64,000 bases of DNA from Macrostomum hystrix (GCA_950097015.1 CATNEN010000025.1:7606001-7670000), one strand, 5' to 3'. Numbered from the stretch's first letter, positions 1 through 12,654 are shown. Numbers and translations are program-made. The notes: generated by a model from the letters alone, not told the origin.

Positions 1-53
1 CCGCGCACGCCCTGCTGGTCCAGGAGCAACTAGAGGGACACGCCGTCAAGTAG
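1..53 (+). CDS. Possible 3' end of an upstream gene (partial)
   Basis: From base 3 a GC-rich frame reads AHALLVQEQLEGHAVK and stops at TAG 51-53. Composition switches to AT-rich repeat immediately after. It looks like the last codons of a gene that begins left of the window, but 16 residues are too few to assign a family, and a chance open frame cannot be excluded. Confidence 0.3.
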   Translation, partial: AHALLVQEQLEGHAVK

Positions 54-126
54 CGCCTGTCGGATGACCATCCAAGAGAATCACCTGACAATTTGCACTT
101 TAGCGTGTTCTAGTGACCACCTATTG

Positions 127-1180
127 ATTACGGGGATGAAGCGGGTATCAGTGTGCGTTATTTACCAACGGATAATAAAGGGGTGCAGCAGGTGTCAGTG
201 TGTGTTAATTACTTCACCTGATAATTAAGGAGTGCAGCAGGTGTCAGTGTGCGTTAATTACCACCTGATAATTCAGGAGTGCAGCAGGTGTCAGTGTGCG
301 TTAATTACCAACGGATAATAAAGGGGTGCAGCAGGTGTCAGTGTGTGTTAATTACTTCACCTGATAATTAAGGAATGCAGCAGGTGTCAGTGTGTGTTAA
401 TTACTTCACCTGATAATTAATTAGGGGTGCAGCAAGTGGCAGTGTGTGTTAATTACCACCTGATAATTAAGGAGTGCAGCAGGTGTCAGTGTGAGTTAAT
501 TAAAACCTGATAATTAATTAGGGGTGCAGCAAGTGTCAGTGTGTGTTAATTACTTCACCTGATAATTAAGGAGTGCAGCAGGTGTCAGTGTGAGTTAATT
601 AAAACCTGATAATTAATTAGGGGTGCAGCAAGTGTCAGTGTGTGTTAATTACTTCACCTGATAATTAAGGAGTGCAGCAGGTGTCAGTGTGTGTTAATTA
701 CTTCACCTGATAATTCAGGAGTGCAGCAGGTGTCAGTGTGCGTTAATTACCAACGGATAATAAAGGGGTGCAGCAGGTGTCAGTGTGTGTTAATTACTTC
801 ACCTGATAATTAAGGAATGCAGCAGGTGTCAGTGTGTGTTAATTACTTCACCTGATAATTAATTAAGGGTGCAGCAAGTGGCAGTGTGTGTTAATTACCA
901 CCTGATAATTAAGGAGTGCAGCAGGTGTCAGTGTGTGTTAATTAAAACCTGATAATTAATTAGGGGTGCAGCAAGTGTCAGTGTGTGTTAATTACCAACG
1001 GATAATAAAGGGGTGCAGCAGGTGTCAGTGTGTGTTAATTACTTCACCTGATAATTAAGGAGTGCAGCAGGTGTCAGTGTGTGTTAATTACCACCTGATA
1101 ATTCAGGAGTGCAGCAGGTGTCAGTGTGCGTTAATTACCAACGGATAATAAAGGGGTGCAGTAGGTGTCAGTGTGTAATT
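127..1180. repeat. Minisatellite, about 46-52 bp unit
   Basis: About 21 degenerate copies are built around GTGCAGCAGGTGTCAGTGTG followed by TTAATTAC and a CCTGATAATTAA block. Units differ by small insertions (ACTTCACC, CCAACGG, AAAACC) that recur in a mixed order, so variant units have been duplicated in blocks. It lies between the possible upstream gene end and the FGF gene. Confidence 0.95.
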
Positions 1181-2530
1181 AGTACAAAAATAAATTACCT
1201 TTCGAATGAATCTTTGTCCTAGAAATAAACACTTAACTAGTGATTATTAGATTTAAATCATATTTATGCAATAAAAATAGTATCTAACATTTTTTCGTTA
1301 ATCTCTCTAGACGTATTTATTAGAAATAATTATTTTTTGCAATTTTTCTCAAAAGAATGAAATTCATTCTTTTTTTCTGAAGTGTGCAGGCAGTATCTGC
1401 TGTTTTATAATAGGTATTTTCTCTCTATTCCAATCTTAGAAAAAGCAATAGTGATTCAATTTTGTATTCTTAAAATCTCGTACAGTTTTGTAGTTTACGA
1501 GTATCGTTACTCAAAGTTCAGTTTTTGCCGTGATACATACATTTTTTAACATTAACAATTACCATAATTTAAGATATCGAATTTTAAATATATTGAACAA
1601 TAAAATATTCATTTTGTATGTTGAAGCTTGCCGAGTGGCGAAGTTTGGCGTAAATAAAGATCAATATAGACGTATTAAGAAGAGCTATTAACCAATGTGG
1701 AAGAGATTCAGTTGTGTCAGAAGTTCAGAACACTCATCGTTGATAGTTCTTTAAAAATGGTGCCACATTTAATTTTTGCCCAACTGCTCACTGCACTACT
1801 GCTAGTAGCACTGCTGCGAGGGTTGTCATAAAATTCGCTGATATCTGCAAATATCAAAGAAGCAGAACAAAGAACAGCTTTGTTCTTCTTTGTCGCTTCT
1901 CAACATAGTCACACCCAAGCTGCACACATTTGTGCCATCTCTCTGGCAGCTTGCTGATGCCCTGGACGAATAATTCTGAAGGGGTCCCTCTCACCCACTG
2001 CTGATGGCCGTGCTGAGTGCAGGAAGGCTTCCATAGCGATGGCCACGAAGAGTCTCTTGATGGTTCTGCCTTCAGGTAGCCACTCGATCAGCAAGATGCC
2101 TTCTCTGTCCATTCACCTGCTGACTGCACCGCCTTGGCCTTGACCGGTGGGGTTTGGTGAGTAGGCTTCCAGACGCTGCTCTGCTGTTTGGTTTCCGGTT
2201 CGTAGAAGTGAAACTACGAGTACGGTTCATCACCGTCACCAGGCGGCCAAGAAAGTCGGGCTCGTTTTGATGGGCGCTGAGCAGGTGGCAGCACATCTGG
2301 ACCCCCTCTAGCAGCTGGACAGGAGAGAAGAAAGAGGCGCAATGAAAGTTTGTCAGCGTATTTTTGACACAACCCTCGTAGACTATTGAAACTGCGCAGC
2401 CAATCAGGACGCGCGTCGCCCTGCTGCCCTTCTGCGAAGATAAAAAGCAAACGCGAGACGGCTTCACAACGTCGATCATCTGTCAAACGGAACTCTGATT
2501 CAGAACAGAAAACATTCAGAAAGACTAAAT
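1181..2530. other. Spacer upstream of the FGF gene
   Basis: 1181-1900 is AT-rich with no coding signal. 1900-2530 is markedly more GC-rich. It holds open frames on the minus strand (for example 2112 down to 1909) with a plausible minus-strand splice acceptor near 2311, but I recognise no family in them. This stretch more probably holds the FGF promoter and 5'UTR; no clear TATA box was found. Confidence 0.5.
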
Positions 2531-5500
2531 ATGACACTTTATCTGCTTCTATTGCTGATTCTGCTGCTGCCCACACCTCCCTCTAGCGCCAAGTCGACGA
2601 TGCTGGCGCTGGACTTGACGCCGAGCTTAGGCGCCAAACTCATGCGGCGAAGCGCCGGGCCGTATCGAGTCGGCATCGACACCAAGCGGGCGGCCAAGGA
2701 GATCATCTGGCTGGGCAGTCGCGAGTCGCAGAAACCGCTGATTGTGGATTCTGAAGGCAACATCCGCGTGACGAAGCAGGACCGGCTCACTTCAGACGCC
2801 TGTGAGTGGCCAATTTTCCTTTGAAAGCAAGTCACCTGTTCGATAGTTTACCAACTTGTTAGGCAGTTTACCAACCTGCTAGGCAATATAGAAACCTGTT
2901 AGACAGCCTACAAACCTGTTAGACAGGATCTAACCTGTTAAATAGGATCTAACCTGTTAGACAGGATCTAACCTGTTAGACAGGATCTAACTCCTGTTAG
3001 ACAGTATCTAACCTGTTAAATAGGATCTAACCTGTTAGACAGTATTAAACATGTTAGACAGGATCTAACCTGTTAGACAGTATTAAACCTGTTAGACAGG
3101 ATCTAACCTGTTAGACAGTATCTAACCTGTTAGACAGGATCTAACCTGTTAGACAGTATCTAACCTGTTAAATAGGATCTAACCTGTTAGACAGGATCTA
3201 ACCTGTTAGACAGTATCTAACCTGTTAAATAGGATCTAACCTGTTAGACAGTATCTAACCTGTTAAATAGGATCTAACCTGTTAGACAGGATCTAACCTG
3301 TTAAATAGGATCTAACCTGTTAGACAGGATCTAACCTGTTAGACAGGATCTAACCTGTTAGACAGTATCTAACCTGTTAAATAGGATCTAATCTGTTAGA
3401 CAGTATCTAACCTGTTAAATAGGATCTAACCTGTTAGACAGGATCTAACCTGTTAGACAGGATCCATACTGTTAGACAGGATCTAACCTGTTAGACAGGA
3501 TCTAACCTGTTAGACAGGATCCATACTGTTAGACAGTATTAAACCTGTTAGACAGTATCTAACCTGTTAGACAGGATCTAACCTGTTAGACAGGATCCAT
3601 ACTGTTAGACAGTATTAAACCTGTTAGACAGGATCTAACCTGTTAGACAGTATTAAAACTGTTAGACAGGATCTAACTCCTGTTACACAGTATCTAGCCT
3701 GTTAAATAGGATCTAACCTGTTAGTCAGTATTTAACCTGTTAGACAGTATCTAACCTGATAGACAGGAGTAAAAGTGCTAGACATAACACCAACCAATGT
3801 GTTGGACTTTTACCATTGAAAAAAATGGAAGCTCTAGTTTTAGAATAAAGCTTTGATTTGAATTAACCAATTCACTTTAAAGTATTTTCTGCAAGTCTAA
3901 AGACAGAGCAGAAATGGGGCTGCACAGTGTGAAAGTCTTTAATTGACTATTACTTATTAAAAATTCAAAGTCCAATTAACTGTCTGGTTTTATTCTGAAT
4001 TTGTGTAAACGAAGCAGACAGTGACGCTTTTGCATTTCTGCTTTCGCTGCAATTCTGTCGCTTTTGTGTTACTTCGTGAACCTTTTTTTACTGCCTTCTA
4101 TGTTGATTTCTTTAATAGTAGTTCTGCTTTCAATCATTTGTTTGTTTATTAACGCCTAGTTAAATTTGAAAGAACAAATACTTTTCTAGTGCAAACAACT
4201 TAATATTTTGCGTATTAACAGTAGATAGACCACGCTATTTTTCCCTGGGGAAAGACGGTAATAATAATAATAATAATAATAATAATTGCAGGAGGGCTGC
4301 GGGCAGTGGCACATCATTTGGTGACACTAGACCCGCAGCCAGCGAGGAGGCAATTCTGCCCATTTCGCTGACTCCTGAGCACACACGCACACAGATACTG
4401 TACGCAGGCATACGCTCACACAGGTGTGTACATCTGCCCTGACTTTCTCATCGTCAGACAGTGTACACCTTCACTGTGCCTTGGAGGTTGGCCCTCAAAG
4501 GCGTAAATTGCACGACAAGCCCCCAAGCCTTCACTCCGCGGCTGCGCCCCAAATGAATGCGGCCTCGCCGTGGAATCGAACTTAGGGACCTTGGTGCGAG
4601 AGGCAAAAGCGTTAACCGTTCTGCCACCGACACCCTAAGGGAGAAAGACAATGGGGATATTTCAAATACTTCCTACTGCCTACTTAACGATAGCGATTTT
4701 CGTGAGAGTCCACCATATGGAGTTTTTCCGCCATTTACGATGAACTAAAACTTTCAAAACTAACTTTCAGCAAATATTGTCGTAGACCCTGTTTTCAAGG
4801 ACGAATCCGAATTAGTTTAAAAAATATAATAATTATCAAAACAATATGAACAAAAGCTGTAGCCGACATGTTTACATGCAGATAAAATTTTGTAAGCAGA
4901 AAAACTATGCCTGTTTGCTGATTTTTTGCCACCAGACCCCCGACGTTGAATATCTCGTCAATGCCGATGTTTTGTGATCTGGAAATTGTTTCGTTGGATA
5001 AAGCGGAAAATTTCGCACCTCTCGCACCAAGGTCCCTGAGCTCGATTCCGCGCGGCGAGGCCACATTCATTTGGGGCGCAGCCGCTAAGAGAAGGCTTGG
5101 GGGCTTGTCGTGCAATTTACGCCCATGAGGGCCAACCTCCAAGGCACAGTGAAAGTGTACACTGGCTGACGATGAGAAAGTCAGGGCAGATGTACACACC
5201 TGTGTGCGTGTGTGCTCAGAAGTCAGCGGAATGGGCAGAACTGCCTCCTCGAGTTCACCGAACAGTCAGCGCATGGTTTTCTGGCAGACTGCCAAGTTCC
5301 AAGTATTTTAAAAGACATTCACCGTTTAGGGAATAGATCCGCTTTCTATTGGATGAATTCACATGTGGAAATTTCACGGAAAAAAAGCTTGTCTGATTCA
5401 AGTTACCTAAGTGTGAGCACTCGTTTAGTGTGCTCAATGTGAATTTAGCCAAACAGTGCCTCCCTCCTCACCTACTACGCCCACGCATTCTTCCCCTAAT

Positions 5501-8500
5501 CCTCTTGCGTCTCCACCCAATGCGTACCTGGCCAATAAAGTCAGGTAGCGCAATTTCCCGCCTACGCATATTCCGTGGGTTTGGCCAAGTGCCAACCTTG
5601 GTGTAACAGAAAAATATGATTCATAGGTGATTTTTTTGTTTGAATTGCTTTCAGCCATTGATTTAGAAATAATTTACCTGTTCTGTAAACCAATTTATTA
5701 AAAATATTTTCAGTTTTTAACATTCAGATGGTGCTAAACTTCAGTACGGGACAGCCGCTGGTCCTTCCGGGTGAAAACTTGACAGAAACTGGCGAATTCA
5801 AATTTCTGATTCGAAGTCAAGTGGCTCACTTCTACATCTGCATGAGCGGTGATGGAAAAGTCTATACAATGGTAATAAAGATGGCTCATTATCCATGGAC
5901 CAGATTTAACTAAACTGCTATTTATCTGCCACTTCCATTAGCCTCAGATGATTTCCACTGATAGCAATCTGCCACTTCCATTAACCTCAGATGATTTCCA
6001 CTGATAGCAATCTGCCACTTCCATTAGCCTCAGATGATTTCCACTGCTATCAATCTGCCGCTTCCATTAGCCTCACATGATTTCCACTGCTATCAATCTG
6101 CCGCTTCCATTAGCCTCAGATGATTTCCACTGATAGCAATCTGCCACTTCCATTAACCTCAGATGATTTCCACTGATAGCAATCTGCCGCTTCCATTAGC
6201 CTCAGATGATTTCCACTGCTATCAATCTGCCGCTTCCATTAGCCTCAGATGATTTCCACTGCTACCAATCTGCCGCTTCCATTAGCCTCAGATGATTTCC
6301 ACTGCTACCACTGCCTCTTCCATTGATCATATTGATTAATAAAAAATGGAGAATTTAGACAATAATACTCTATAGAAAGTTTTGTTCTACACCTATAAGT
6401 GTTTAACAGAACTTTATTGCTGTTCACCAATAGAGTGAGGGGGAGAGGGGCCAGTGGGATGTGATGATGACATTGGCACATTGCCAAGAAAATTTAGTGC
6501 AGCAAATTGTAAAAATATTTCCTAAATTTTGGATTGGGATAAGACTTGAACGAAACACAGATTATTAAAAATGCTTAGCAGTTTGGAATCATAGTTAATT
6601 TTCTGAAGGATTATTTGGATAAAAAACTTATTTCTGTCGAGAAATTTGTGTTGACATTACACATTAAAATTAACTAAAAATTCTGTTTGCTAAAACGAAC
6701 AGGTAAATCCGGGAGAGGGATATCCTCGAAATAGGGAATCCTTGGAAGAGGGAAATCCCATGAAATAGGTGAACCCTGGAAATAGGGGGATTCCATGAAG
6801 AGGGGAATTCTGGCAGAGGGAAATCCCGGAATAGGGGAACTCCAGAAAACGGTAACATACCAGAAAGAGAGAAATCCCAGTTAAAGGGAATCTTGGAAAG
6901 AGGGAATCCCAGAAAGAGGGGAATCCCAGAAAGAGGGGAATCCCAGAAAGAGGGGAATCCCAGAAAGAGGGGAATCCCAGAAAGAGGGAAATCCCAGAAA
7001 GAGGGGAATCCCAGAAAGAGGGGAATCCCAGAAAGAGGGGAATCCCAGAAAGAGGGGAATCCCAGAAAGAGGAGAATCCCAGAAATAGGGGAATCCCAGA
7101 AAGAGGGGAATCCCAGAAAGAGGGGAATCCCAGAAAGAGGGGAATCCCAGAAAGAGGAGAATCCGAGAAAGAGGGGAATACCAGAAAGAGGGGAGTTCCA
7201 GAAAGAGGGGAATCCCAGATAGAGGAGAAGCTGCCGACAGAGAGAGATAGTTCAGAAGGACAAAAGTGAAATTGAGTTTGCTTGATTTTGGCAGACTTTG
7301 CAGAGAACTAGAACCTTCAACTCCGCAGAAAGTGCAAGCCAATCAACTGTCGGACGATTGTCTGTGGCGCGGCCGACTCCAATTCGATCCACTTGGCAGC
7401 GCTGGCAAGCAGCGCATGACCTCTCGGGTCACAATGGTGACCTTCAATAGCGCGTTGAATCCGTCCTCGACAGCGGCAGAAGAGGAGCTGGAAGGCGGGA
7501 ACAACGGAACGCAACGCAATCAGGCCAATATTCGCTGGTACCTATCCTTCGCGACGGACGGCGGAGCTCCGATAAACGCTCGCCATTCTCACCTGGGCGG
7601 CCAGATCAGAGTCATGGCCATTGAAGAGTTTGACACGAAGCCCCTAGCCGTGAATGCCAACCTGGATTTGGACAGCGTTGAAGTTGGCCAAGCAGGGGTG
7701 GTCCGGGTGGAAGCCCAGTCGTTGAATGCTGCCACCAGGCAGCGTCTGATTGAAAGCGAGGTCGGCGGCCGGAGCCGAGTTACTTACGTTTGTTCGGCCG
7801 CGGCGCAGGCCGCAGCTGAGCACTCGGAGTTGCGTTGGAATCAGAGTAGGCAGGTACTGTTCCAGCTGCAGCTGATGCGAAATCGCCTGAGACCTCTGGT
7901 TGGTCCGGCCGGGATTCGGCTAGTCAATCGCTTTTTGCTCAGGGACCTGGCGCTTGGCTTCCTTGACGACGAATCTGCCGGAGTTGTAAGGGCCGTCAGG
8001 CGTCAGGTAGTTCAACGGGGTAAGCGTCGACGTCGGAGTTTCAGACGACGTTTCCTGTGCAGGCGCGACCTGCTGACGCTGGCGTTTCAATCTTTCAGCG
8101 TGGCTCGGTGGCTGATTGAGCGCGACTGTCCGAGTATGGCTGCCGGCGGCGCCAAAGCTCGTCGCCAGCGCCAACGCCGGCGTGATCGGGTTCGACGCTC
8201 GTTGCTGCGACTTCTCCGACGGGCCGGAGGTGGCGGCGCCACCCGTGGAGGCAGTGTGTTGGCCGCTCTGCGAAATGCCTTGAACATGTCGCTGCCGTCG
8301 AAAGCTGAAATTCGCGAAGCTCTGCTCCGTCGCCGAGCTGAACGGAAGGAACGACTGCGGATCATGGCCGTCCGGCCCAAAGCTGGCGACCTGACTAAGC
8401 GGCTTCAACTACTGCGCTTGGAGGACTCCGTGATGTTCGCTCAGACTGTGCGACATTCGCAGCTAGACTTGCTACTGGACCGCCAGGCCGGTGCAAGCCG

Positions 8501-8678
8501 GAAACAGCGCACAAAGAGTGAGGCCGGGCAACGGAAGCAGCAGCAGCAGCTGAAGAAGAAGAAAAAAAAGAAAACGCGACTTCTGACAATGAAGCAGCTT
8601 GCCAAATTGCGTGAAAAGTGGCAAACCTTTCCAAAGTTCTATCAGAATATTTGTTCCGACTTTTATCCGAGCCATTAA
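2531..8678 (+). CDS. Fibroblast growth factor family ligand with long C-terminal extension
   Basis: Secreted FGF-type ligand, expected to bind an FGF receptor tyrosine kinase and heparan sulfate. Exons: 2531-2801, 5714-5871, 7329-8678. Phases 1 and 0 match at every junction and give about 592 aa. The start at 2531 is chosen because it opens a hydrophobic signal peptide (MTLYLLLLLILLLPTPPSSA). The beta-trefoil core follows: YRVGIDTK and EIIWLGSRESQKPLIV in exon 1, HFYICMSGDGKVYT in exon 2 (compare the LYICMNxxGKL strand of FGF8-type ligands), then DDCLWRGRLQF and RWYLSFATDGGAPI in exon 3 (compare DCVF and WYxAFxxxGxP). The core ends near residue 245. The remaining roughly 345 residues are basic, which is unlike vertebrate FGFs (150-270 aa) but recalls the long Drosophila ligands. 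Family assignment rests on motif order; the subfamily is not resolved. Confidence 0.78.
2846..3770. repeat. 19-bp minisatellite in FGF intron 1
   Basis: About 48 copies of ACCTGTTAGACAGGATCTA, with recurring variants (TTAAATAGG, AGTATTAA, GGATCCATACT). It begins about 45 bases after the exon 1 donor. The variants are interspersed rather than clustered, as expected from repeated unequal exchange or slippage. Confidence 0.97.
4258..4637 (-). mobile_element. tRNA-derived SINE, near full length
   Basis: On the minus strand the head (4637 downward) carries a pol III A box TGGCAGAACGG and a B box AGTTCGATTCC about 44 bases later, then a body shared with the copies near 5.0, 16.6, 28.4 and 33.8 kb. 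It ends in a TTA/ATT trinucleotide tail (4258-4287). The flanks share an imperfect GGGAAAGAC-like string that may be the target duplication. It sits in FGF intron 1, antisense to the gene. Confidence 0.85.
5017..5251 (+). mobile_element. SINE fragment, same family as 4258-4637
   Basis: Shares the B-box region (GAGCTCGATTCC), the CGAGGCCACATTCATTTGGG block and the GATGAGAAAGTCAGGGCAGA block. Both the A-box end and the tail are missing. It is inverted relative to the copy 400 bases upstream in the same intron, so the two could pair in the pre-mRNA. Confidence 0.85.
5925..6322. repeat. 43-bp minisatellite in FGF intron 2
   Basis: About nine copies of a 43-bp unit containing CCATTAGCCTCAGATGATTT. 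Units alternate between GATAGCAAT and GCTATCAAT at the end and between CACTTCC and CGCTTCC, showing shared variant blocks. Confidence 0.97.
6700..7225. repeat. 17-bp minisatellite in FGF intron 2
   Basis: AGGGGAATCCCAGAAAG repeated about 20 times from 6885 to 7220, with a more degenerate leading part from 6700. Because 17 is not a multiple of 3, all frames are sampled and several stay open, which creates spurious long frames on both strands. A related seed (GGGAATCCCAGAAAGAGGG) starts the array at 29.6 kb. Confidence 0.96.
7329..8678 (+). CDS. FGF exon 3: end of trefoil core plus basic C-terminal extension
   Basis: The acceptor CTCCGCAG at 7321-7328 is in phase 0 with exon 2 and joins VYTM to KVQANQLSDDCLW, preserving FGF strand order. 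After the WYLSFATDGG strand (about 7537-7566) the exon runs 345 codons further. It has arginine clusters around 8010-8060 and 8155-8225 (RRQRQRRR, RRSLLRLLRRA) that could be proprotein-convertase or heparin-binding sites. It has a run of seven lysines near 8562 and ends NICSDFYPSH. No domain is recognised in the extension. Confidence 0.75.
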   Translation, partial: KVQANQLSDDCLWRGRLQFDPLGSAGKQRMTSRVTMVTFNSALNPSSTAAEEELEGGNNGTQRNQANIRWYLSFATDGGAPINARHSHLGGQIRVMAIEEFDTKPLAVNANLDLDSVEVGQAGVVRVEAQSLNAATRQRLIESEVGGRSRVTYVCSAAAQAAAEHSELRWNQSRQVLFQLQLMRNRLRPLVGPAGIRLVNRFLLRDLALGFLDDESAGVVRAVRRQVVQRGKRRRRSFRRRFLCRRDLLTLAFQSFSVARWLIERDCPSMAAGGAKARRQRQRRRDRVRRSLLRLLRRAGGGGATRGGSVLAALRNALNMSLPSKAEIREALLRRRAERKERLRIMAVRPKAGDLTKRLQLLRLEDSVMFAQTVRHSQLDLLLDRQAGASRKQRTKSEAGQRKQQQQLKKKKKKKTRLLTMKQLAKLREKWQTFPKFYQNICSDFYPSH

Positions 8679-8856
8679 ATTGCCGGCTTTTGATTGACGC
8701 ACTTGATGATGTTCGGTGATGTAAGTCATTGATGAAAGCGCGTCAATGACCGTCTTACGGCATTCGATCGAGAAAATTTTTTGCTACGAGCGTTGCTTCA
8801 TTGACTGAGCCATCCGTCATTTTTGTCAAGCCACGTGCATGTTTCACTCCCCAGTA

Positions 8857-8862
8857 AATAAA
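8857..8862 (+). promoter_or_regulatory. Poly(A) signal of the FGF gene
   Basis: AATAAA lies 179 bases after the FGF stop codon. No closer copy exists on the plus strand, so this is the best candidate for 3'-end formation. Confidence 0.55.
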
Positions 8863-11656
8863 AACTCTTACCCCCTGACCCCTCTAGCCCCCTTTTAGCG
8901 CTGATTGGCTGGCGGACAATCAAGTCCAGTCACCCACCTCACTCCACCTGTTCGACTTCGCAGACTCACGCGCACGTGACTTGAAGTTTATTGTGAAAAA
9001 GCGCGTGTACCATAAGTTCCTCATTCCATTTCTACCAGTACAAGCTTAAGTTTTCGAATGCTAAAACAAAAAGCTAAAGCCTGCTCAAGTTCGTTAAGTT
9101 CAGTAATTGGGCCTTTTTAATCACAAATGCAAATCCTCAAATCATTTAATTGCTTATTACTCATTCTCAAATGTTTCTCATGCACACTGAACACTTGGCA
9201 GCTTGCTACAGCTCGAGTTTGAGTCAATATTCATTTGCTAGAATCACTTATTAACTATATTTGCAATAATTCAAATAGTTCCATTCTTTGCTATTTACAT
9301 TCTGTCCCATATCGCTAAGAAGTACATTGCGCGATTAATAAACAGAAGAAAGACAATGAGTAATACAAATATTACATAACTTTTTAAGACTGGATTCAAA
9401 GTTACACCTAAATACGACCGTAATACGATTTAAATATAAAATTGAATAATAAGATACTTGTTACAAGAACTTATATCTTTATATCAAATTAAGGGGGTTG
9501 TTTCACTAAGAAAAAATGTTTCGATGCTTTTTTCCACACCCAGAAGACTGGACCACCCAGCCGTCTGGAATAAGGGCGGCCCCAGGTTCTGGCACAGGCC
9601 ACAGGGGCAGCAGCTAAGCTGTGTGCTTGCTTAGGAGCCAACTCTGAAACTGCATGTTAGTTGATTTCAGTTTTAATGTTACTTTAGACTCCTGTTCCGT
9701 GCAAGCGATCTGGCCTTTGCATGGCTGCTGCTGCTGCTGCTGCTGCTGCTGCACCATGTCAAACTATTTATTCTTGCTGCCATTTTTCGCACTGTTGGCT
9801 TGAAGGACCCTAGTATAGAGGAATAGATTTTGAAGCTATTCAAATATACTCGCTCGTCGCTATTGATTGTTATTTGAGGATTCGATGATTAGAAGTCATT
9901 GCAGTAGTCAATTATGGTATTAATTGTCATTTGATCATTGGATCATTTTATAAATTAGATAAACCGTATAGTCATCTGTAAAGTGATTGGTTAATTTAAT
10001 GATCATTTTGTCATCGTCTAATGATCGATCTCAGCAATCCGGTCATTATCATAGTAGATTTACGACATTTATTATGCACGGAAAATAAAATTGAGCCATG
10101 ATGGATATGTATCAAATGTACAGTGTACAGTACGTAGTGTTCCCGGAATCAAATTGATGACATGTGCATTATTCATTTTCTCGCTGTTGTGATTTATAAA
10201 TGGCCACAAATTTTCGCAGTTACATGCGAATCAAAAATGCACAATATTTTAAATAAGATATAATTTTAGTTTGTCATCACTAACCAGCACGGGTGCAAAC
10301 TGCGACAAAATAGCAACTTTCTAAATAATCGAATTTCCTGATCATGCTTTCTGCTTATAAGCAAGTATACTTCTCTCTTATCTCTTCTGATTAATGAAAA
10401 ATAATATATATTTGCATGCTGCAGAAATAATATACATTTTGCAATTGTGTTTGTTACATATATAACTTAACAGAATTGCAACTAATCATAAAATTTTTTT
10501 GTTTAATCGCATGCAGTCCATCTGCTGACTGCTTTACCCAGTTACAAAGGACAACCTGATTTGGTCTAAGAAGTGCGTATAAGTGATATATTGCTTAGAT
10601 TATGAAATATATACGAACAAGCTACTTATAGTATATATCATATATGTGGATGAATCAATCGGTGTTTGTACAGGGAATTCGCCAATTTTTTTTCAGCACA
10701 ATAGGACGAAAATGTGATGACTGCTGATACGAGCGTTATTGTAATATAGACAAGAAATAAACAAAAACAGACATATTTTTATATGCTGCGTTTTGTGTAA
10801 TATAATCACACTGTTATTTTTATGACTATCTATCAGCTGATTGCACTCAGTGTTTTATTTACACAAAAGTGTTGTTCACCCACTGCCCGTTGATACTTAT
10901 TTAGCGGTGTTTTTTGTCACTTTGGTTATGGTTATAACAAGCATGCAGTCAATATTACATTTTGGATGAATATATTTATTATATAAATATACAAAACTTT
11001 TAAAAAATTATAAGTGACAAGATTTCAACTAGCAATTTGTTTTATAAATGCGTTCGAACGGCTTGGTGTCGACATTTGACTTTGTGATCATTTAAAAAAC
11101 GGATTTACATGTCGATCTATTCGATACCGGAGTCTAAAAATACGGATATGTTATATGCTTGAACCTGCTTATTTGAACCAGATATCAACCCGTCTAAAAG
11201 AATTTTAAGATTTTTTTCACGATTGGCTTAGCTAATAATAATAATATTAATCTTAATCTTAATTAATAAGATTGGCTTAGTTAATTTACAGTTTACAAAA
11301 TTTATGCCACCGTCAAACTTTTGCGCTTCTTTTCAGTTTTTGCCGTAGGAATTTATAAGTTAATACTGTGTTATGCTCTGTGTTTTGTAGTTAAGGAAAA
11401 ATAATTGCTTGTGTTAACTTCTGCTTGACAAATGCACGTTAGTTGAGAACAGAAATATGCAAATTGATTATTATCACAGTTTTGTTAATTATAATTTAAT
11501 TCCATTTTATTAATAAATAACATCAGTTTTTTCTAATAATCATAAATTTGTATTAACTGTTTTAAAGAAACGAACGAATTTAGATAATCATATTAAAAAA
11601 TGGACAAATTTAGTTAGAATCGATAGGGCATTTGGCATTTTTATAGCAAGCTAAGA
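8863..11656. other. AT-rich intergenic spacer
   Basis: Largely unique AT-rich sequence between the FGF poly(A) signal and the RIMBP coding exons. The one compositional exception is 9540-9790, which is GC-richer and contains nine GCT triplets (about 9724-9752). No coding exon could be supported. A RIMBP 5'UTR exon or promoter may be here but shows no recognisable motif. Confidence 0.6.
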
Positions 11657-12654
11657 ATGGTAACTGCACTTAATTACCAATTGTTCTTACAGCAGCAGCA
11701 GCAGCAGCAGCAGTCGTCGTCCGAGTCGGCCGAGTTAGCGCAGCTGCGCTCTGCTCTGTTGGCCCTAGAGGCCGAACTAGCCGCAGTTCGTTCTCGAGCC
11801 AAAAGCGACCGGGACGAAGCCGTGCGACAGGCGCTCGAGCTTCAGCGGCGCAGCATTCGAGCCCAGGGTGCGCCCGGCGCACAGCTGGCTGCCCGACTGC
11901 AGCGCGAACTGGCTTCGTTGCGCCAAGTCTGCCGCGAGCTGCAGGATCGGTTGGACAACACTGGCGGACAGGTGAGTCTATTTTGCCTGTTAGGTAATGA
12001 TGATACCTGTTCTAATGAACACCTGTTAGATAATGATGATACCTGTTCTAATGAACACCTGTTGGATAATGATGATACCTGTTCTACTGAACACCTGTTA
12101 GTTATGCCATTAAAATTTCATATTAGAAAGTAAAATACCCGTTCTCTAATTAGACTTGAAATTTATTAAAAACTGTAGAATCTTGTTTGTGTGCAAATAA
12201 AATTATGAAAACTATTTTGCAGCCTGACACAGTTTTATGGACTTCAATTGGTAAATGCACATGTATGGAAATGTAAGAATTCTTTTAAGTTTTGTATTGC
12301 TTTAAATCTCATTTTCTTCATTAGCATTAGCATTTTTACCTTTAGACACTGCGATCACACAATATATATTTTAGCCGTAAAGTGATATGAAAGTTTTTGC
12401 GCTCGAGTTAATATCTGCCACAGCCACAGCACTCTTGAGTGCAGCTATTTGGAAAATACGCTACTTTGAAACAATGTTCTCTTTATGATTTTCGTAGTTC
12501 CTACATTTTTTTATTCTGAATTCTATTTTACGCTTTTTGTCATTGCTCTAGTTATAGGCCTGGAGTTTCATATCAACTAGCAATAGAAATCTGTTTTTCT
12601 ATATAGTCTCCTCCAGGCGTGGACTCGGAAAATTCAGCAGTTGAAAGCGTTAGC

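Noticed and set aside
2214-2576. Minus-strand frame of 120 codons across the FGF start
   Set aside because: It overlaps the FGF signal peptide codons in antisense and carries no recognisable motif.
7920-8634. Antisense open frames over FGF exon 3 (up to 162 codons)
   Set aside because: GC-rich coding sequence commonly leaves antisense frames open; they show no domain and conflict with the sense gene.
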